Source of the DNA: Solanum dulcamara | Lineage: Eukaryota > Streptophyta > Magnoliopsida > Solanales > Solanaceae | Length of the DNA: 64,000 nucleotides | Direction of reading: 5' to 3' | Assembly (NCBI RefSeq): GCF_947179165.1 | Contig: NC_077244.1 | Location: 72,648,144 to 72,712,143, forward strand | Part shown: positions 10,872-22,436 of the stretch, piece by piece | Layout of the letters: every line of letters starts with the position of its first letter | Numbering within the stretch: position 1 is the first letter of the stretch | Translations under genes and position numbers: made by a program | The notes under the pieces: generated by a model | What the model was told of the DNA's origin: nothing | What the model saw: only the letters and a program-made list of their open reading frames with translations | Database searches by the model: none

Positions 10872-13205
10872 ATGGAAGCAAAACTGAAAGCAGAGAAAAA
10901 TTGTGCTTCTTCAAAGCATTCAATGAAGAGAAGCTTCAGTAGACCTTCTTGGCTTCTCTGCACTATTGCCGGTACATACTACTTGTAATTTTTTTATTAC
11001 CTCTCTTCGTTCAATAGTTTTAGTTCAAACTCTATATTTGTATTTAAAAATTCACTTGATATCTATAAATATATTATGTAAGTTGCGTTTTTTACAAATT
11101 CATAATCCATATACTCAGAATCCTAGTTCCGCCTCTATAAATACTGTAAATAATTTAGCGATTATTAGTTCCAAATGTTGGATTAGCGAGGGGAAGGGGG
11201 GTTATGGGGTCCATTATTCTGTAGTTTTTCTTTCCTTTGGAAGTGTATGAGTAGAAAGTATCATGTGATATGAAGTGTCATTTTCTTCTCATATATGATG
11301 AACCTCTTGCTTATTTCAAAAAGGCCGTGTCCTTTTGCTACCTTAGCTGTTTCTGTCTGAGGCTTAAAGAGTAGCCAAAAAAAAAAAACGCTTCCTTTTT
11401 TGAAATTTGAATAGTAGGACCTCCCTTTAAAATGGATGTATCTCACCATTCTGCTGTGTTGCAGAGAGAAAATAATGTCTGTTTCCTCAGCAGAATCTGT
11501 TCTTACATTAACAGTACCTTTAATCCTTCTGCAGATCTCACGATGGGTTCATAGATTCGGTCTAATCCAATGTCAAACCTTGTATATAGTACTCCCTCCG
11601 TCTTATTTTATGTGGCACCAACACGCTGTTTAAGGAAAAAATGAAGATTTTTAAAACTTGTGGTCTAAAACAATCATTAGATTTTTATGTGGCTATAAAT
11701 CCATTTCATTAAGTTTATTTTAAAGTTAAAATTGTTTCTAATTATAGTAAGATAGTATTCTTTTTAGAACGGATTAAAAAGAAAAGTATGTCACATAAAA
11801 TATGACGAGCGGGAGAAATACATTAGAAAATTATCTTTCTTGTCTCAAAATTCACAATGTCATAGTCTGATACCTACCTTTTAGGTACAAAAAGCTCTAA
11901 TGCACTCTGATATCCCCAAAAAACTATTGTTAATCCTGTGTATATATATGCTTGGAACAAATATGGATAGAGCTTAATATACGTTTGAAAATAAATTCTC
12001 AAACTCAAGGGGTAAAGTCTACATACGCTCTACCTTCCCCTGATCTCACTTATAAAATTACAATGGATATGTTGTTGTAAATTGTATGGAAATGATAACA
12101 TAATAAATAGGTAGCAGTTATCTTTTTTTCGAATTCAAACTACTAATTTCATTGTCACCTATGTCAACATCTGTCACTGTTGCTCATGGTCCAGGCAAGA
12201 GCTAAAGGGTCCATTTTTGAACTTGGATTTCATCAATCTAAAAGATGTAGAATTCAAATTTTCAAATGCTTCACTTGTCAAGTCAATAGCATATATCTAT
12301 TGATTGTGTTTTTTTCTTCAGATTTGGACAAGAAGATGAAGAAATTGGTACTGAACATTCCTAATAAAGAGGGTGCTGACAGTTTCACAGAACGCGCTGA
12401 TGCCTATTACCAGAAAAGGCCACAGCTTCTGGCCTTACTCCAAGAATTGTACGACAACTATCTCTCTTTGGCAGATCGCTATTGCCAAGCACTTGCCAAG
12501 AATCATCATCGTCGAAATTCCTTTCCTATTCAATCCTTCCATTTTGATGATAATGATGATCAATTTGACAAGGAGGAAAACAACGGATCAGAGATTATTG
12601 ATTCTGATGCTGAGAGTTCATTATCATATCAGCCTCCAGTTCCACCCGCACAAGCCAAATTTGAATCAGACATGATTGTTGCAGACTTGGTGATCAGAAG
12701 TGTTGACTGTGAAATCATCCTGCACGAGCTTAGTCAAGTCGACAAGCATTGCAACGAGTCATCAAGGAAGATAGAGTTGCAGGAAAGCTTATTGGAGTTG
12801 TTGGAATCAGAGAGATTGATCTTGTTAAATGAGAACGCGAGATTGGGATACAAAGTGGCTTCATTGATGGAGGAGAATAAGGGGTTGTCTTCAGAGTCTT
12901 TGTTCGTGAAGAGGAAGGTAGCTGAGCTTGCAAGGTGCATGCTAAACAGGAGGGAGGATCATAGAGTTTGTGTTCTTAGTCGAAAAGTTGAGGATCTTCA
13001 AGGTCAGATATATGGATTGGAGAGGAGGAACAATGAGTATTATGAGCAGCTACTGAAGCATGAAGAAGAGAAAAGGAGCAGATCCAAGATGAAAAAGGGT
13101 GAACAGCAGAGAAATGGTAGTGCTGAAATTGGAAAGAATGTTCCCAAGTTTTGGGACAGGGTTAAAAAGCTTGATGTCTTCCTTTGTGCACCTGAATTCA
13201 ACTAA
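10872..13205 (+). CDS. NET/KIP1-like actin-binding (NAB-domain) coiled-coil protein
   Basis: NET (NETWORKED) proteins bind actin filaments through an N-terminal NAB domain and link them to membranes; the petunia relative KIP1 binds a receptor kinase. Two coding exons, 10872-10971 and 12322-13205, join G|AT to give A-D-L-D, and 984 nt encode 327 aa. An ATG in the intron at 12186 gives a longer open frame that is not used. NAB-type residues span about 26-82: SWLLCTIADLDKKMKKLV, ADSFTERADAYYQKRPQL, and ELYDNYLSLADRYCQA. The usual opening Trp cluster (WWW.SH) is missing and replaced by a basic MKRSFSRP. An acidic linker follows at about 100-135, and the region from about 145 on is heptad-rich coiled coil. 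The short length fits the NET3-type or 'kinase-interacting' group. The exact subfamily is not resolved. Confidence 0.82.
11590..11820. mobile_element. Stowaway-like MITE in the NET-like gene intron
   Basis: About 231 bp bounded by TA. The left end is TACTCCCTCCGTCTTATTTT followed by ATGTGGCA; the right end TGTCACATAAAATATGACGA then GCGGGAG is its imperfect inverted repeat. The CTCCCTCCGT terminus is diagnostic of Stowaway (Tc1/mariner) MITEs. There is no coding capacity. Confidence 0.75.
12006..12081 (+). mobile_element. Truncated TS-type SINE, 3' end
   Basis: The segment runs GGGGTAAAGTCTACATACGC, CTACCTTCCCCTGATCTCAC, and ends GGATATGTTGTTGTA. This order (GTAAGGTCTGCGTACA-like, CTACC..CCCC.GA.C.CAC, then TTG repeats) is the 3' part of the tRNA-derived TS SINE family of Solanaceae. 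The 5' tRNA-like half is absent. Confidence 0.6.
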
Positions 13206-13480
13206 ACCTATTGTTAATATGAGAAAATGAGTGTGTTTCAACTTAAGGTTTGCTGCATAAAAAAAGATAGCTTTATCACCACACTAAGTTCTGAAAAACA
13301 CAGGTTGTACGTTGAGGGATCCTGTAGTAGAATGTATAAGAATAGTATTGAGAAGTTAACCTATTGCTAATATGAGAAAACAAGGGTGTTTCAACTTATA
13401 GTTTGCTGCATAAAAGAAGATAGCTTTATCGCCACACTAAATTCGGAAACACATGTTGTACTTTGAGGGGTCCTTTGGTA
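13206..13480 (+). repeat. Direct duplication in the 3' flank of the NET-like gene
   Basis: Two copies, from about 13206 and 13359 (period 153 bp), share ACCTATTG-TAATATGAGAAA, GTGTTTCAACTTA, TTTGCTGCATAAAA and GATAGCTTTATC-CCACACTA. They differ at several positions, so the duplication is not recent. It lies just after the stop codon and may sit in the 3' UTR. Confidence 0.75.
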
Positions 13481-14166
13481 GTATTGAATAGGGTGTATTA
13501 TTAATGCTGAAATTAATAATGTTGGGACTATTTTCCATCTACTATTTGGTTTGGTGTATTAAGGGAAAGTTTGGTCTTTACTCATGCTTATTCATGTGTT
13601 AGTAGCCTATTCATGCGTTTACTAGGTCATGAATAGTTATGCCAATCAAATTCCCAAGTACACAGACAATATCATGCAAAAAAACTATCTACTTGCCAGG
13701 TTCAATTTGCACAGCCCTACTCCATGCATCTATAGGGGCACTTGCACCAGTTGAGAGTTGTACTTCCATGGGCTAAGTTGACACCCCAGGCTTTCTATGA
13801 AACTTGTGGACTTTATATTGATATCTACACAAGGGGCATAATACCGAATTTCAATATCTTTTATGCTATGTAGAGAAAGGCCAGCTAGGAAAATAAACAG
13901 CCACTGATAAATAGCCATGCTCTTCAAAAACAACTGTTCGACACCACAATTCCACAAACACCACTTGCAAATAAACTACTGTAAAACTGACACCTTACAG
14001 AACTGAAAATTCATGAACCAAAATCAAATGTGGTCCTCCGGATATCACAAACATCAAGGTGAAAGCCAAGCAAGGTGTGATAAATCACAGATATAATTTT
14101 AAAAGAAATTACTCCCAGCATGTCAACCAATGTCCACATCATATAAAGCCTAGTTAGAGAGGACTT
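13481..14166. other. Convergent spacer between the NET-like gene and AGO1
   Basis: The two genes point at each other here. The right-hand 200-300 bp should be the AGO1 3' UTR. No further gene or clear repeat is seen. Confidence 0.5.
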
Positions 14167-17100
14167 CTAACAATAGAACATCACCCTTTTGACATTCTCC
14201 TTGAGAGCAGGAAGGGGCCTCACAGCAGCAGAAGCACCTGGTGCTCGTGTGCTCCTTCCAACTGCTCCTACACCACCTCTGTATGGAGCAGCTGCACTTG
14301 TGACAGATCCACTGTCAGATGTCTCCGGTTCCATGTAAAAACGAGCACGGAAAGCTGCCAAATGTGCATAATAGGCTGGAGGAACTGCAAACAACATCAG
14401 TGGACTCAAGTTCACTAACATGCTATGATGAACAGGTTACATACAAAGAAATTCAACGAAAAAATTGGGGGAGGGGTTGGATTGGGCACCAAAAATAGAT
14501 GCGGAAGAAAACACACTAACAAGTGCAGTGAACATACCAATGGAGACGGAACGAGTACACCTAGCATATCTGAAAATAACAAGAAACAATAAAGCCCATC
14601 ATAATGCTGGAGACTTTAAAGAACTATGGAAGCTCTGAAATCAACTTACGTATAACAGAGGTTGTTAGTCAAAGACTGCAGCCCGTCAGCAGAAAAATTG
14701 TTCTCATCCCACAAGACATGATAATGAGCTGGGCGGCTAGTACCCTGCAGTATAACAAAATCTGGAACTTACAACCGAGTCCTTTATACATGACTCATAT
14801 TTTTATAGAATATCTATCCTATTACCTGTATGCCGGCATGACTACAGAGATAGAAATCAAACTCGGTAGGGTGGCATATCTTTGAATCGACAACAGTACC
14901 TTCACAATTATATTTTAAGAAGGTTTTAGGATCATTTGCAGCTATTATAGAATCATTACAGACAATGAGATTAACACTCACCAGGCAAAATGTTCCCACT
15001 TCGATCAACAGCATTTCTATCACGGTGGTTGTTGGCAAACAACCTTGTGTGGTGACGTTTCTGAACCACAACAAATGTAACTGGGGGCTGATAGTTGGGT
15101 TCTAGAGATGCACAGGCCTGAATTGGATTTAAGTCAGTTCAGAATTTCTAACAAATGTAAAAGGGCAAGCTTGTTTTCTACCCATTCTCATCATCCAAAA
15201 AATAGAAAGAAATTCTGAGTGATAATAAAGAGGCAGACTAAGGTATAGCAAAAATGAAAATACCTTGCGGATTGCATCAAGTTCAAAAAGAAGCACTTGA
15301 TAAAATTGTCCTTCACTAACACCATCTCTGGGGGGGGGGGGGGGGGGAGACAATTAATTTCAGACCAAGAGGAAAAAGAAATATGCACAATGCAGGCATA
15401 GAATGGTTATTCATCAATACCGGTAGAATATTATTCTCTGAGGCTTCTGTCCAGTCGCTCGACGGAAGGAAATAAGCAATTCCCTGAGTTATAGATAGGA
15501 TAAGAGCATCAATCAGAAGCAAAATTAAGTCCGAACATCAGGTCACATTTTCTCAAAAAAAGGAAGGGAAAAGGTCAATACTTTATCATGCCACCAGTCA
15601 CAGTTCCTCTAGTTGGATCTTGCCAAGTCTTGTACAGATCTTGTATAAGCTCCTGCCTATGAGCTTGAGCAGAAACCAGACCAGCATACTTAGTAATCTC
15701 AGGCCAATCTTGAGAAGCAACCACCTAAAAGATATGAAAAGTCAGCACTAAATTTTCTTTGGAGAAATAGATTACCGAGCGGATCAACGAAACCAAAAGA
15801 ATGAAGTACACAACAACCTACCGCAGCAATGGACGGGCTAGAATCCTCTCCAGGGTGAGGATGGGTTACATCTGCACCAAAAATAATAGTTGGACGGTCG
15901 CTAACAAGGGGAATTCGCCTAGAGATCGCATCAACAAGCACGGTGTTTCTTCCTCCAACCTTCACATTTATCTTAAGGGACACATTGGCTAAATACTGCT
16001 TGCTCATCTTAAATACATGTTTTGTCAAGCAGCATTGCGATACAATGCCAAGATCAGTTTCACAAATCCGTTTTAGATCACCTAGAAAAAGAGGGAAAAA
16101 AATCAGCTGTAGCATATTCCAGGAGTTCGCAAAGAAGCACCATATGAATTTCAAATTCTTGGCTTATACCATAAAGGGAGCCATTATTGTCAGGCAATAT
16201 AACGATCAACAGATCGAGCTCCCTCCCATTTGGCTGCAACTTCGTCATAGCATCATGAAATCGAGTTTTCAAGACCCTCTCAACTTGATCAGGGCGAGCA
16301 CTCACTGGTGGTAGAACAGGATTGGGGTTGAAGATCTACAAAGACATAATAGTATCTTAAAAATTTTTGTCGCAGGACCACCAAAAAAGATACAGCAATA
16401 AAAATGGAAAAACTTTTAACTTCCAAATTACCATGCCCGATATCATGCACATTTGTGCAAGCTCAGAACAGAATCCACGCGCAACACTGTCTTGCACATT
16501 GCGAGAAAAGTTTATACAGATCCAGCTGTTCACTGTTCCTCCATTAACCATTTTCTGTCAACAACAATAAAGTAGAGTAAATAACTAAAGCAACCAACAC
16601 TGACTGAAAACAACAGAAAGGCAGCTTCTTTGAGATATAAAACTAACATATTTCTTATGTTAAAGCTCCAACTTCGACTGAAAATCGACACAGAATAGAG
16701 CAAAAAAAAAGTACTTCAGAGAAAAGAGAACTATCCAGAACTCTTATGCACCTCCCAACTGTTTCACTGATACTACTCCCTTTCATTGTCTTTGAGTGCC
16801 TAGCTATCACCGGAACTCTTTCCTTGTTCAAACCCTGCTATACACGTTTATGGCTATATCATCCTAAGGTGCAGCTAAGCAGATGGATCTTATTGACGTT
16901 GATCAAACAGTGGGATCAGAAAAACTAGAATTTAGCTCTGCATCACCAAGGGTACAACACAACATACATAGTGTCTGGAAAGGGTAACAAAGAGTAACCA
17001 AACTACTTTTTGACCACCAACACCATGATGAAATTGCTCGACGATATCTACAAAGATTAAAAAGGAAAGAACAAAACAAAGCATACTTAAGTTCCTTAAG

Positions 17101-20100
17101 GTTAGTTATTCTATCATAAGCTATATGTAGTAAAAACAGGTATTAATAAGGCAAGACCAACTAAACTGATACTTCACTTGGGACCTAAAAATAGTGTTCA
17201 GAGGCAAAGCCAGACTAATCTTGTGAGAGCACACACCAATAGATGGCATTTAACTGCATGGAAATAACAGTCAAACTGGCAACATGAATCTCAATCATGC
17301 TAATATCAGTTACCTTATTCATCATATTCCACTGGCCCACTTGTGGAAGACAATCTTTTTCTCGACCTGTATCATGGTATTTAAGCTGCAGAAACAATAA
17401 ACATAATTTCACAATCCTAAAATAAACATAATTCACTCCACAAAGCAAAGACTTGAAGCAAGAGTATCTAAATCCAGAAGGATAAGGGAAACCATCACCT
17501 TCAATGACACGATCACAACAAAGAAAAGGAGAGTTATAACTTACCCAAGGTGCAGGCAAAATGCGAGCCTCAACTTGAGCAAGCTTCTCGCTAATCCTAA
17601 TACCAAATTCCCTCGCATATGGATCATCAGCATAAGCATTGTGACGAACAGTCTAACAAAAGAAAGGATTAGATTGTGGTAAACAAAGACCATGGTAAAT
17701 ACAAATAATATTGCAAAAAGGCCTGAAATTTATCCTCAAAAACATTACTTATTCTATGATGCACAAACAGCAGAGATGAATAGTGAAAAGGTAGTAGTCA
17801 ACAAAACCTGTTTTAATTCACAGTAAATTAACTGGCTAGAAAAAGCACTAATATTATGGAGATTACAGGCCTTCCATTTGTATCACCATGAACCACACCT
17901 CTTAATACTCATAAAAACAAATATGAATCCTTACTCGCTCAACCCCACTCCCTTCACCACCGTTCTACATTTAAAAACTAGAAAGCACGTGGAAAACCTG
18001 GAAAGTTACTGCCATACTGTCATTGTATTCCTCCTCATGGTAGAAAAACGTATACAGACATAAGATTCATTCACAAGCAAATACAATAACTGGGTAGGCA
18101 ATAAAACTCACTCCTTCTGTCCCAATTTATGTGATGCACTTTTTTTTGTCTGTCCCAAAAAAATGATGCCTTATATATTTAAAAACAATTTAACTTTAAA
18201 AAGTTCTCATTTTACACTTAATGAGATAATTTATAGCCACATAAATATATATGGCTTGTTTTAGACCGTAGGTTTCAAAGTCTCATCCTTTCTTAAACTT
18301 TTTACACAGTCAAAGTGTATCACATCAATTGGGTGCAGAAGGCGAACGAAAGCTAATTGCTTCAAGGTCCACATAAAGCTACTAACAAACATGGGATATA
18401 AATCAGACAGCACTAGCCATGAACCCAATTATTTGGAAAACAGTATTCAAAACAGTTTTGGAAGTAATATCTAACCTGAAGAATATCATTCTCTCTGTCT
18501 TGAGGACGCTGGCACGTCACTTTCAGAAGTGCTGTTATCTGCCTCTCATTCAAGCGCTTGGAGTACCTCTGCCCCTCCACAATCTTGCAGACCTGGACTC
18601 AAGATATGTAAGCACATAAAATACACAACATAATCGGAATATAACTAGTTAGGAATGAGAAAAAAAACACCCACCTCCATAGGCAAATAATTTGGCCTTT
18701 GTGTATTTCCAACTTGAAGACAAGGCAACTGAGTATGCTGAATGACAAAACCATAGGTTTCTCGAAAATATTCCACAACAGCTTTCATTGTACCTCTTTC
18801 ATCAACAGGGAAACTACCCGAACAAATAAAATACAAGGATTAGAACAATAAGTTAATCCCACATATAGGCAACAGAACATTAAAGATCAGATGGCAACAC
18901 TAACTGCACCAATAGAGGATCCAACTGTAAAAAATTATGGCCAAGACATGATACAGAGAAAATTGTTTCATCATAATTACAGACTTAAGCGAAATACATA
19001 CGTCAACTCTCTTGTTGCTTGAGATGTCAAACCAGATATGCGGTACTTCCTCCTCATATTCCCACGATGAGTGACCTCCACCTTTACACCTCTCAAGGCC
19101 TTCTTTATCTGCAGTTCAATAAGGTTAAAAAACAAAATTAGCCAAACAACCTGCCCAAAAAAAAGAAGTAAATGGCCCTAATATGTGAATGTATCATTGT
19201 AGATGCTGTTAGAAAATAAATCCCTATTTGGATGAAATGATATCTAAAAGGAACTACAGGAGAAGAATTTTATATATATGATAAAGGTGTTCTATTTTTA
19301 CTGTTCCCAGCAATTGCTGGGAACAGTAAAAAGATCAGGTAGACTATGAGACTATCATGAATAAGATCGTAATATGCCAAAATCAACCTTAACCCGATCA
19401 GCATCAGACAATGGTCTAGAAGAGATATCCCGGTTCAGAAGCTGGCTCACAAAGTCAATGACCGGCAGTGGCTCAATGAAAGCCGTGGAAGACATATCTG
19501 TAGAAGGGCACAATGATGAGAAACATGTACCCCGTACAGGCATATATTGTCGTAAAGTACTGTGCTTGACTGATAAACAGTTACAAGTTCGACAAAATCA
19601 AGCCACGAAATCAAAATTTCATAGTCATAAAAATTGTGCTGACCAATATTCAGGGATAATCCCATCTGTGTAGGACGAATACTTTGATAGAAGCCACGCC
19701 AGCTCTCTAAACCTTCACCTAGTGGTTGTCTTCGTCCTAAATAAGGGGAATAGAAAGAACGGCCCACGGGACAATACCTGCCGTTAACAATGAATTAAGG
19801 GTAAAAGATAAATACATAAGTCAACAATTCAGAAGGAATCAATACTTGTAACGAACAGAAATTAAAGCCGGTCAGGAACCATACCTACTTGTTGGCAACT
19901 CACGCAGAACAATATCCAGAACCTGTAGGGCCTCTTGGGGTGCATCAGCCTGTCTCCCTTGTAAGAACATCCCTAAGTGATGAAGATCAGCGCGAGCAGC
20001 CAGCTTGATCACAACTTTAAACTCCCTTTCTCGCCTGCCCCCACAAATAAGAAAAAGGATACATTAAATACTGCTAAAAATGTATCTGACTTCTCAAAAC

Positions 20101-21077
20101 CATAGGAACATACCTAGCACCACCAGGCCCATCATCATCATCAATAAGTGTGATTTCAAAAACTTTTTGAACAAAAGGGAGGGGCCCTGCAGTGTACAGA
20201 CTTTTTCTTCCGTCATAAGCTGGAAGCCTCTTCCCAAGATGGGACTCTCTGTAAAGCTTTACCAGCTGCTCCATGACAGCACGGTTGACACCACGGGAAG
20301 CTACTTCTGGGGTAATTGAAACCTGAAAGCCATTAGAAAGGATGAAAACAATATCACGATAAGATAAGACCCTCAATAGATAATATAAGAAAGATCATAA
20401 CTGGAAGAACTAGCAATGGTTTGAGCACTCACATCATACTGGTGCAAGTCTTTGTCAGGTAACTCGGCAAAGAAGTGGTTGGCCTTAACAATGCATCTAG
20501 TGCCATTACTACCCTTTCCAGGCCGAAGTGGAAACCTCATTGACTTGCTCGATGCGGGCGGTATTACTTGGGTTGCATCTTCTTCTGGTTGCACAGCAAG
20601 TTGCTGGAACTGCTGAGTAACTTGATGTGCCATCGGTACAGGTGGCTGAGATGAAGAGCCAGCCTCTGAGTATGTTTCTGATGGTCTTCCATATGGTACG
20701 GGTTGATGCAGAGTCTCAGTAGCTTGATGCAGCTCGGGAACTGGTGGCCTAGAAGGGCCACCAGAAGGTGCCCCACGGCCACCTATACCACCACGGCGCT
20801 GGGGTTGTCCTCCACCTCGATGATACTGCTGAGTTCCCCTGCCCTGTTGATAGTATTCAGGAGGTCCACCATAGGACTGTTGAGGGGCCATTCCACCACG
20901 TGGAGCTCCACCACCACCATGGCCACCATATCCTCCACGTTGAGGTCCCGAGCCTCTTCCTCCACCTTGTTGCTGCTGTTGTGATGGGCGTTGGACACCA
21001 CCTCGTCCCCCTCCAGTTTCATGGGACTCAGAGCTCTCGGCACCACCAGGAACATCAGTTCTCCTCTTCCGCACCAT
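14167..21077 (-). CDS. AGO1: ARGONAUTE 1 (AGO1), miRNA-guided slicer
   Basis: AGO1 loads miRNAs and siRNAs and cleaves or represses target RNAs. There are 21 coding exons: 21077-20433, 20322-20114, 20034-19885, 19777-19644, 19497-19388, 19108-19012, 18813-18674, 18592-18476, 17652-17545, 17385-17314, 16554-16432, 16335-16170, 16081-15822, 15724-15582, 15483-15421, 15327-15264, 15117-14982, 14899-14826, 14744-14650, 14569-14538 and 14384-14167. All are GT-AG and total 3156 nt, giving 1051 aa, normal for AGO1. The N-terminus [12 protein letters not shown] leads into a Gln/Gly-rich disordered region to about residue 110. N, PAZ, MID and PIWI domains follow. The catalytic tetrad is complete: D in FGADVTH (about 761), the Glu finger in [10 protein letters not shown] in FYRDGVSEG, and H in RPAHYHV. 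It ends [11 protein letters not shown]. The start is the ATG at 21077; an in-frame ATG at 21113 lies upstream of a likely 3' splice site. The gene is probably under miR168 feedback. Which solanaceous AGO1 paralogue it is cannot be told here. Confidence 0.97.
15330..15347 (-). repeat. 18-base homopolymer (C on the gene strand) at an AGO1 3' splice site
   Basis: On the transcribed strand the intron ends in a run of 18 C followed by AG|AGATGG, so the homopolymer is the polypyrimidine tract of coding exon 16, which carries the catalytic Asp of YRDG. Such runs are length-unstable and prone to sequencing slippage. Confidence 0.9.
18109..18340. mobile_element. Stowaway-like MITE in an AGO1 intron
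   Basis: Left end CTCCTTCTGTCCCAATTTAT then GTGATGCACTTT; right end AAAGTGTATCACATCAATTG then GGTGCAGAAGG, an imperfect inverted repeat. It lies in intron 8 of AGO1, between exons 18592-18476 and 17652-17545, and does not touch splice sites. Confidence 0.7.
20720..20740 (-). promoter_or_regulatory. miR168 target site in the AGO1 coding region
   Basis: On the gene strand this 21-nt stretch reads TTCCCGAGCTGCATCAAGCT-A and encodes part of PELHQAT. It matches the known plant AGO1 site paired by miR168, with the usual mismatches near the centre and 3' end. In plants this pairing lets AGO1 limit its own mRNA. The site identity rests on recall of the conserved sequence; cleavage is inferred. Confidence 0.85.
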
Positions 21078-21429
21078 GGTAGCAACTACAAAAAAAGGGG
21101 GAACAATTATCACTTAAAATATGTTCAAGCAGAGATCAGCCACATTGTCCTTGAGACACAATTAATGAACTCATCAAAAAACCTCTCTGATATCAATCTA
21201 TGAGCCCTGATGATAACTTATAGGCTCCAAACCCCCCCATAAATCACAAACTAAACCTCTATCAATACGTGTTCAGGCAACTTCTATAGCAAAGAGAAAC
21301 AAAAGATTCACTGAATGATCTCATGCAGCAACAGCCTCCTAAATAATACGATTCACTAGATTCAGTTACAATTCACAGAAGAACACATCCAAGTTTTCAG
21401 GCATAATATTTGGCAATCAAAGAGAATGT

Positions 21430-21658
21430 TTTTTTTCTTTATAATAGTGCTTGTCCGGGCCAACTTATGCCCACCTAGACTGATTCTAAGGGCACTTACT
21501 CCCTCCCACTAGAACAGGTACCAAATAACTCGGTCCACCAAGGTTTGGATGTACGGGAAGAAATCACTTAGTGTTTTTGCCTCTGCTGCTGGGATTTGAA
21601 CCAGAAACCTCATGGTTCTTCGACCCACTTCATTGATCACTAGGTCACCCGTGGATGC
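21430..21658 (-). mobile_element. Full-length tRNA-derived SINE (SolS/TS type)
   Basis: The element is 229 bp flanked by an exact 13-bp target duplication, TCAAAGAGAATGT, at 21417-21429 and 21659-21671. Read on the minus strand it begins GGTGACCTAGTGATCAATG and contains GGTTCAAATCCC, a pol III B box. It continues with ACCTTGGTGGACCGAGTTA and GGTGGGCATAAGTTGGCCC, and ends in an A-rich tail. It sits in the AGO1 leader intron, opposite in sense to the window and in the same sense as AGO1. Confidence 0.85.
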
Positions 21659-22189
21659 TCAAAGAGAATGTACTATAGGACAACAAAACAGTAAAAGCTC
21701 ATACCATTTCCATTTCTCAAAACCACAGAGAATAAAACCTCAAAAAAGTACGCCTAAACTGAATTCATAGTTCAAACAAGATGACAAGATTGCTTCCAAA
21801 TGCGGTTTTGTGATTAAAAAAAAAAGGACAGTGTTTTCAGTTTCTTTTCTGCTTCAGAGAGAAGGATTTACAGAAACATTTTGCCCTTCCCAAAACCAAA
21901 AGATAAATTCATGCTCAAACAGATTGCTCAAAACGTGGAAAACAAACAGAACAAAAGAATAAATCCAAGTGATACAGAGATAAAAGGACAAATGGGGTTA
22001 AAAATATAGGTGAAAATTTAACAAAGAACAAAACTTTACTAACCAAAGATATACAGGAAAATATGAAGAACATGCTCTCACAGCCTTACACTTCACAGGA
22101 CAGCAACAACACTACTTAAGAGTGTCATATGCAATATAGCAAAGGGAAACCCAGTAATGATTTCAGAAAAGAAAACATAAATCATATAT

Positions 22190-22436
22190 TCCTTCCATTT
22201 CAATTTGTTTGACCTAATTTACTTTTTAGTCCGTTTCAGAAAGAAAGTCTTTTTCCTTTTTTCTGACAACTCTTTTATTTTCAACTTTCCAAGTGCCCTA
22301 TTTAAGACAATAAAATTAAAGCACATTTTGGTACATCCTATGTATCTTTAAATTAAAACCACAAAGATTCAAAAGTTCTTGTACTTTCCTAAATTCAGTT
22401 CCAAGTCAAAACAAGTCAATCAAATTGAAACGGACT
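22190..22436. mobile_element. Stowaway-like MITE in the AGO1 leader intron
   Basis: Left end CTTCCATTTCAATTTGTTTG then ACCT; right end AAGTCAATCAAATTGAAACG then GAC, an imperfect inverted repeat of it. About 247 bp with no ORF. Confidence 0.7.

Noticed and set aside
12180..12321. Longer NET-like protein starting at 12186 or before
   Set aside because: This stretch is intron: it ends in a strong TTTTTTCTTCAG acceptor, and the exon from 10872 supplies the conserved SWL...A-D-L-D residues in frame.
20768..21085. Antisense His-rich and Met/Val-rich frames opposite the AGO1 N-terminus
   Set aside because: They are produced by the Gly/Gln-rich AGO1 codons; no independent support.
21593..21604. 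tRNA gene suggested by the GGTTCAAATCC motif (minus strand)
   Set aside because: There is no cloverleaf with both arms; the B box belongs to the SINE, as the 13-bp target duplications prove. The same holds for GGTCACTTGTTCGAACC at 62610.
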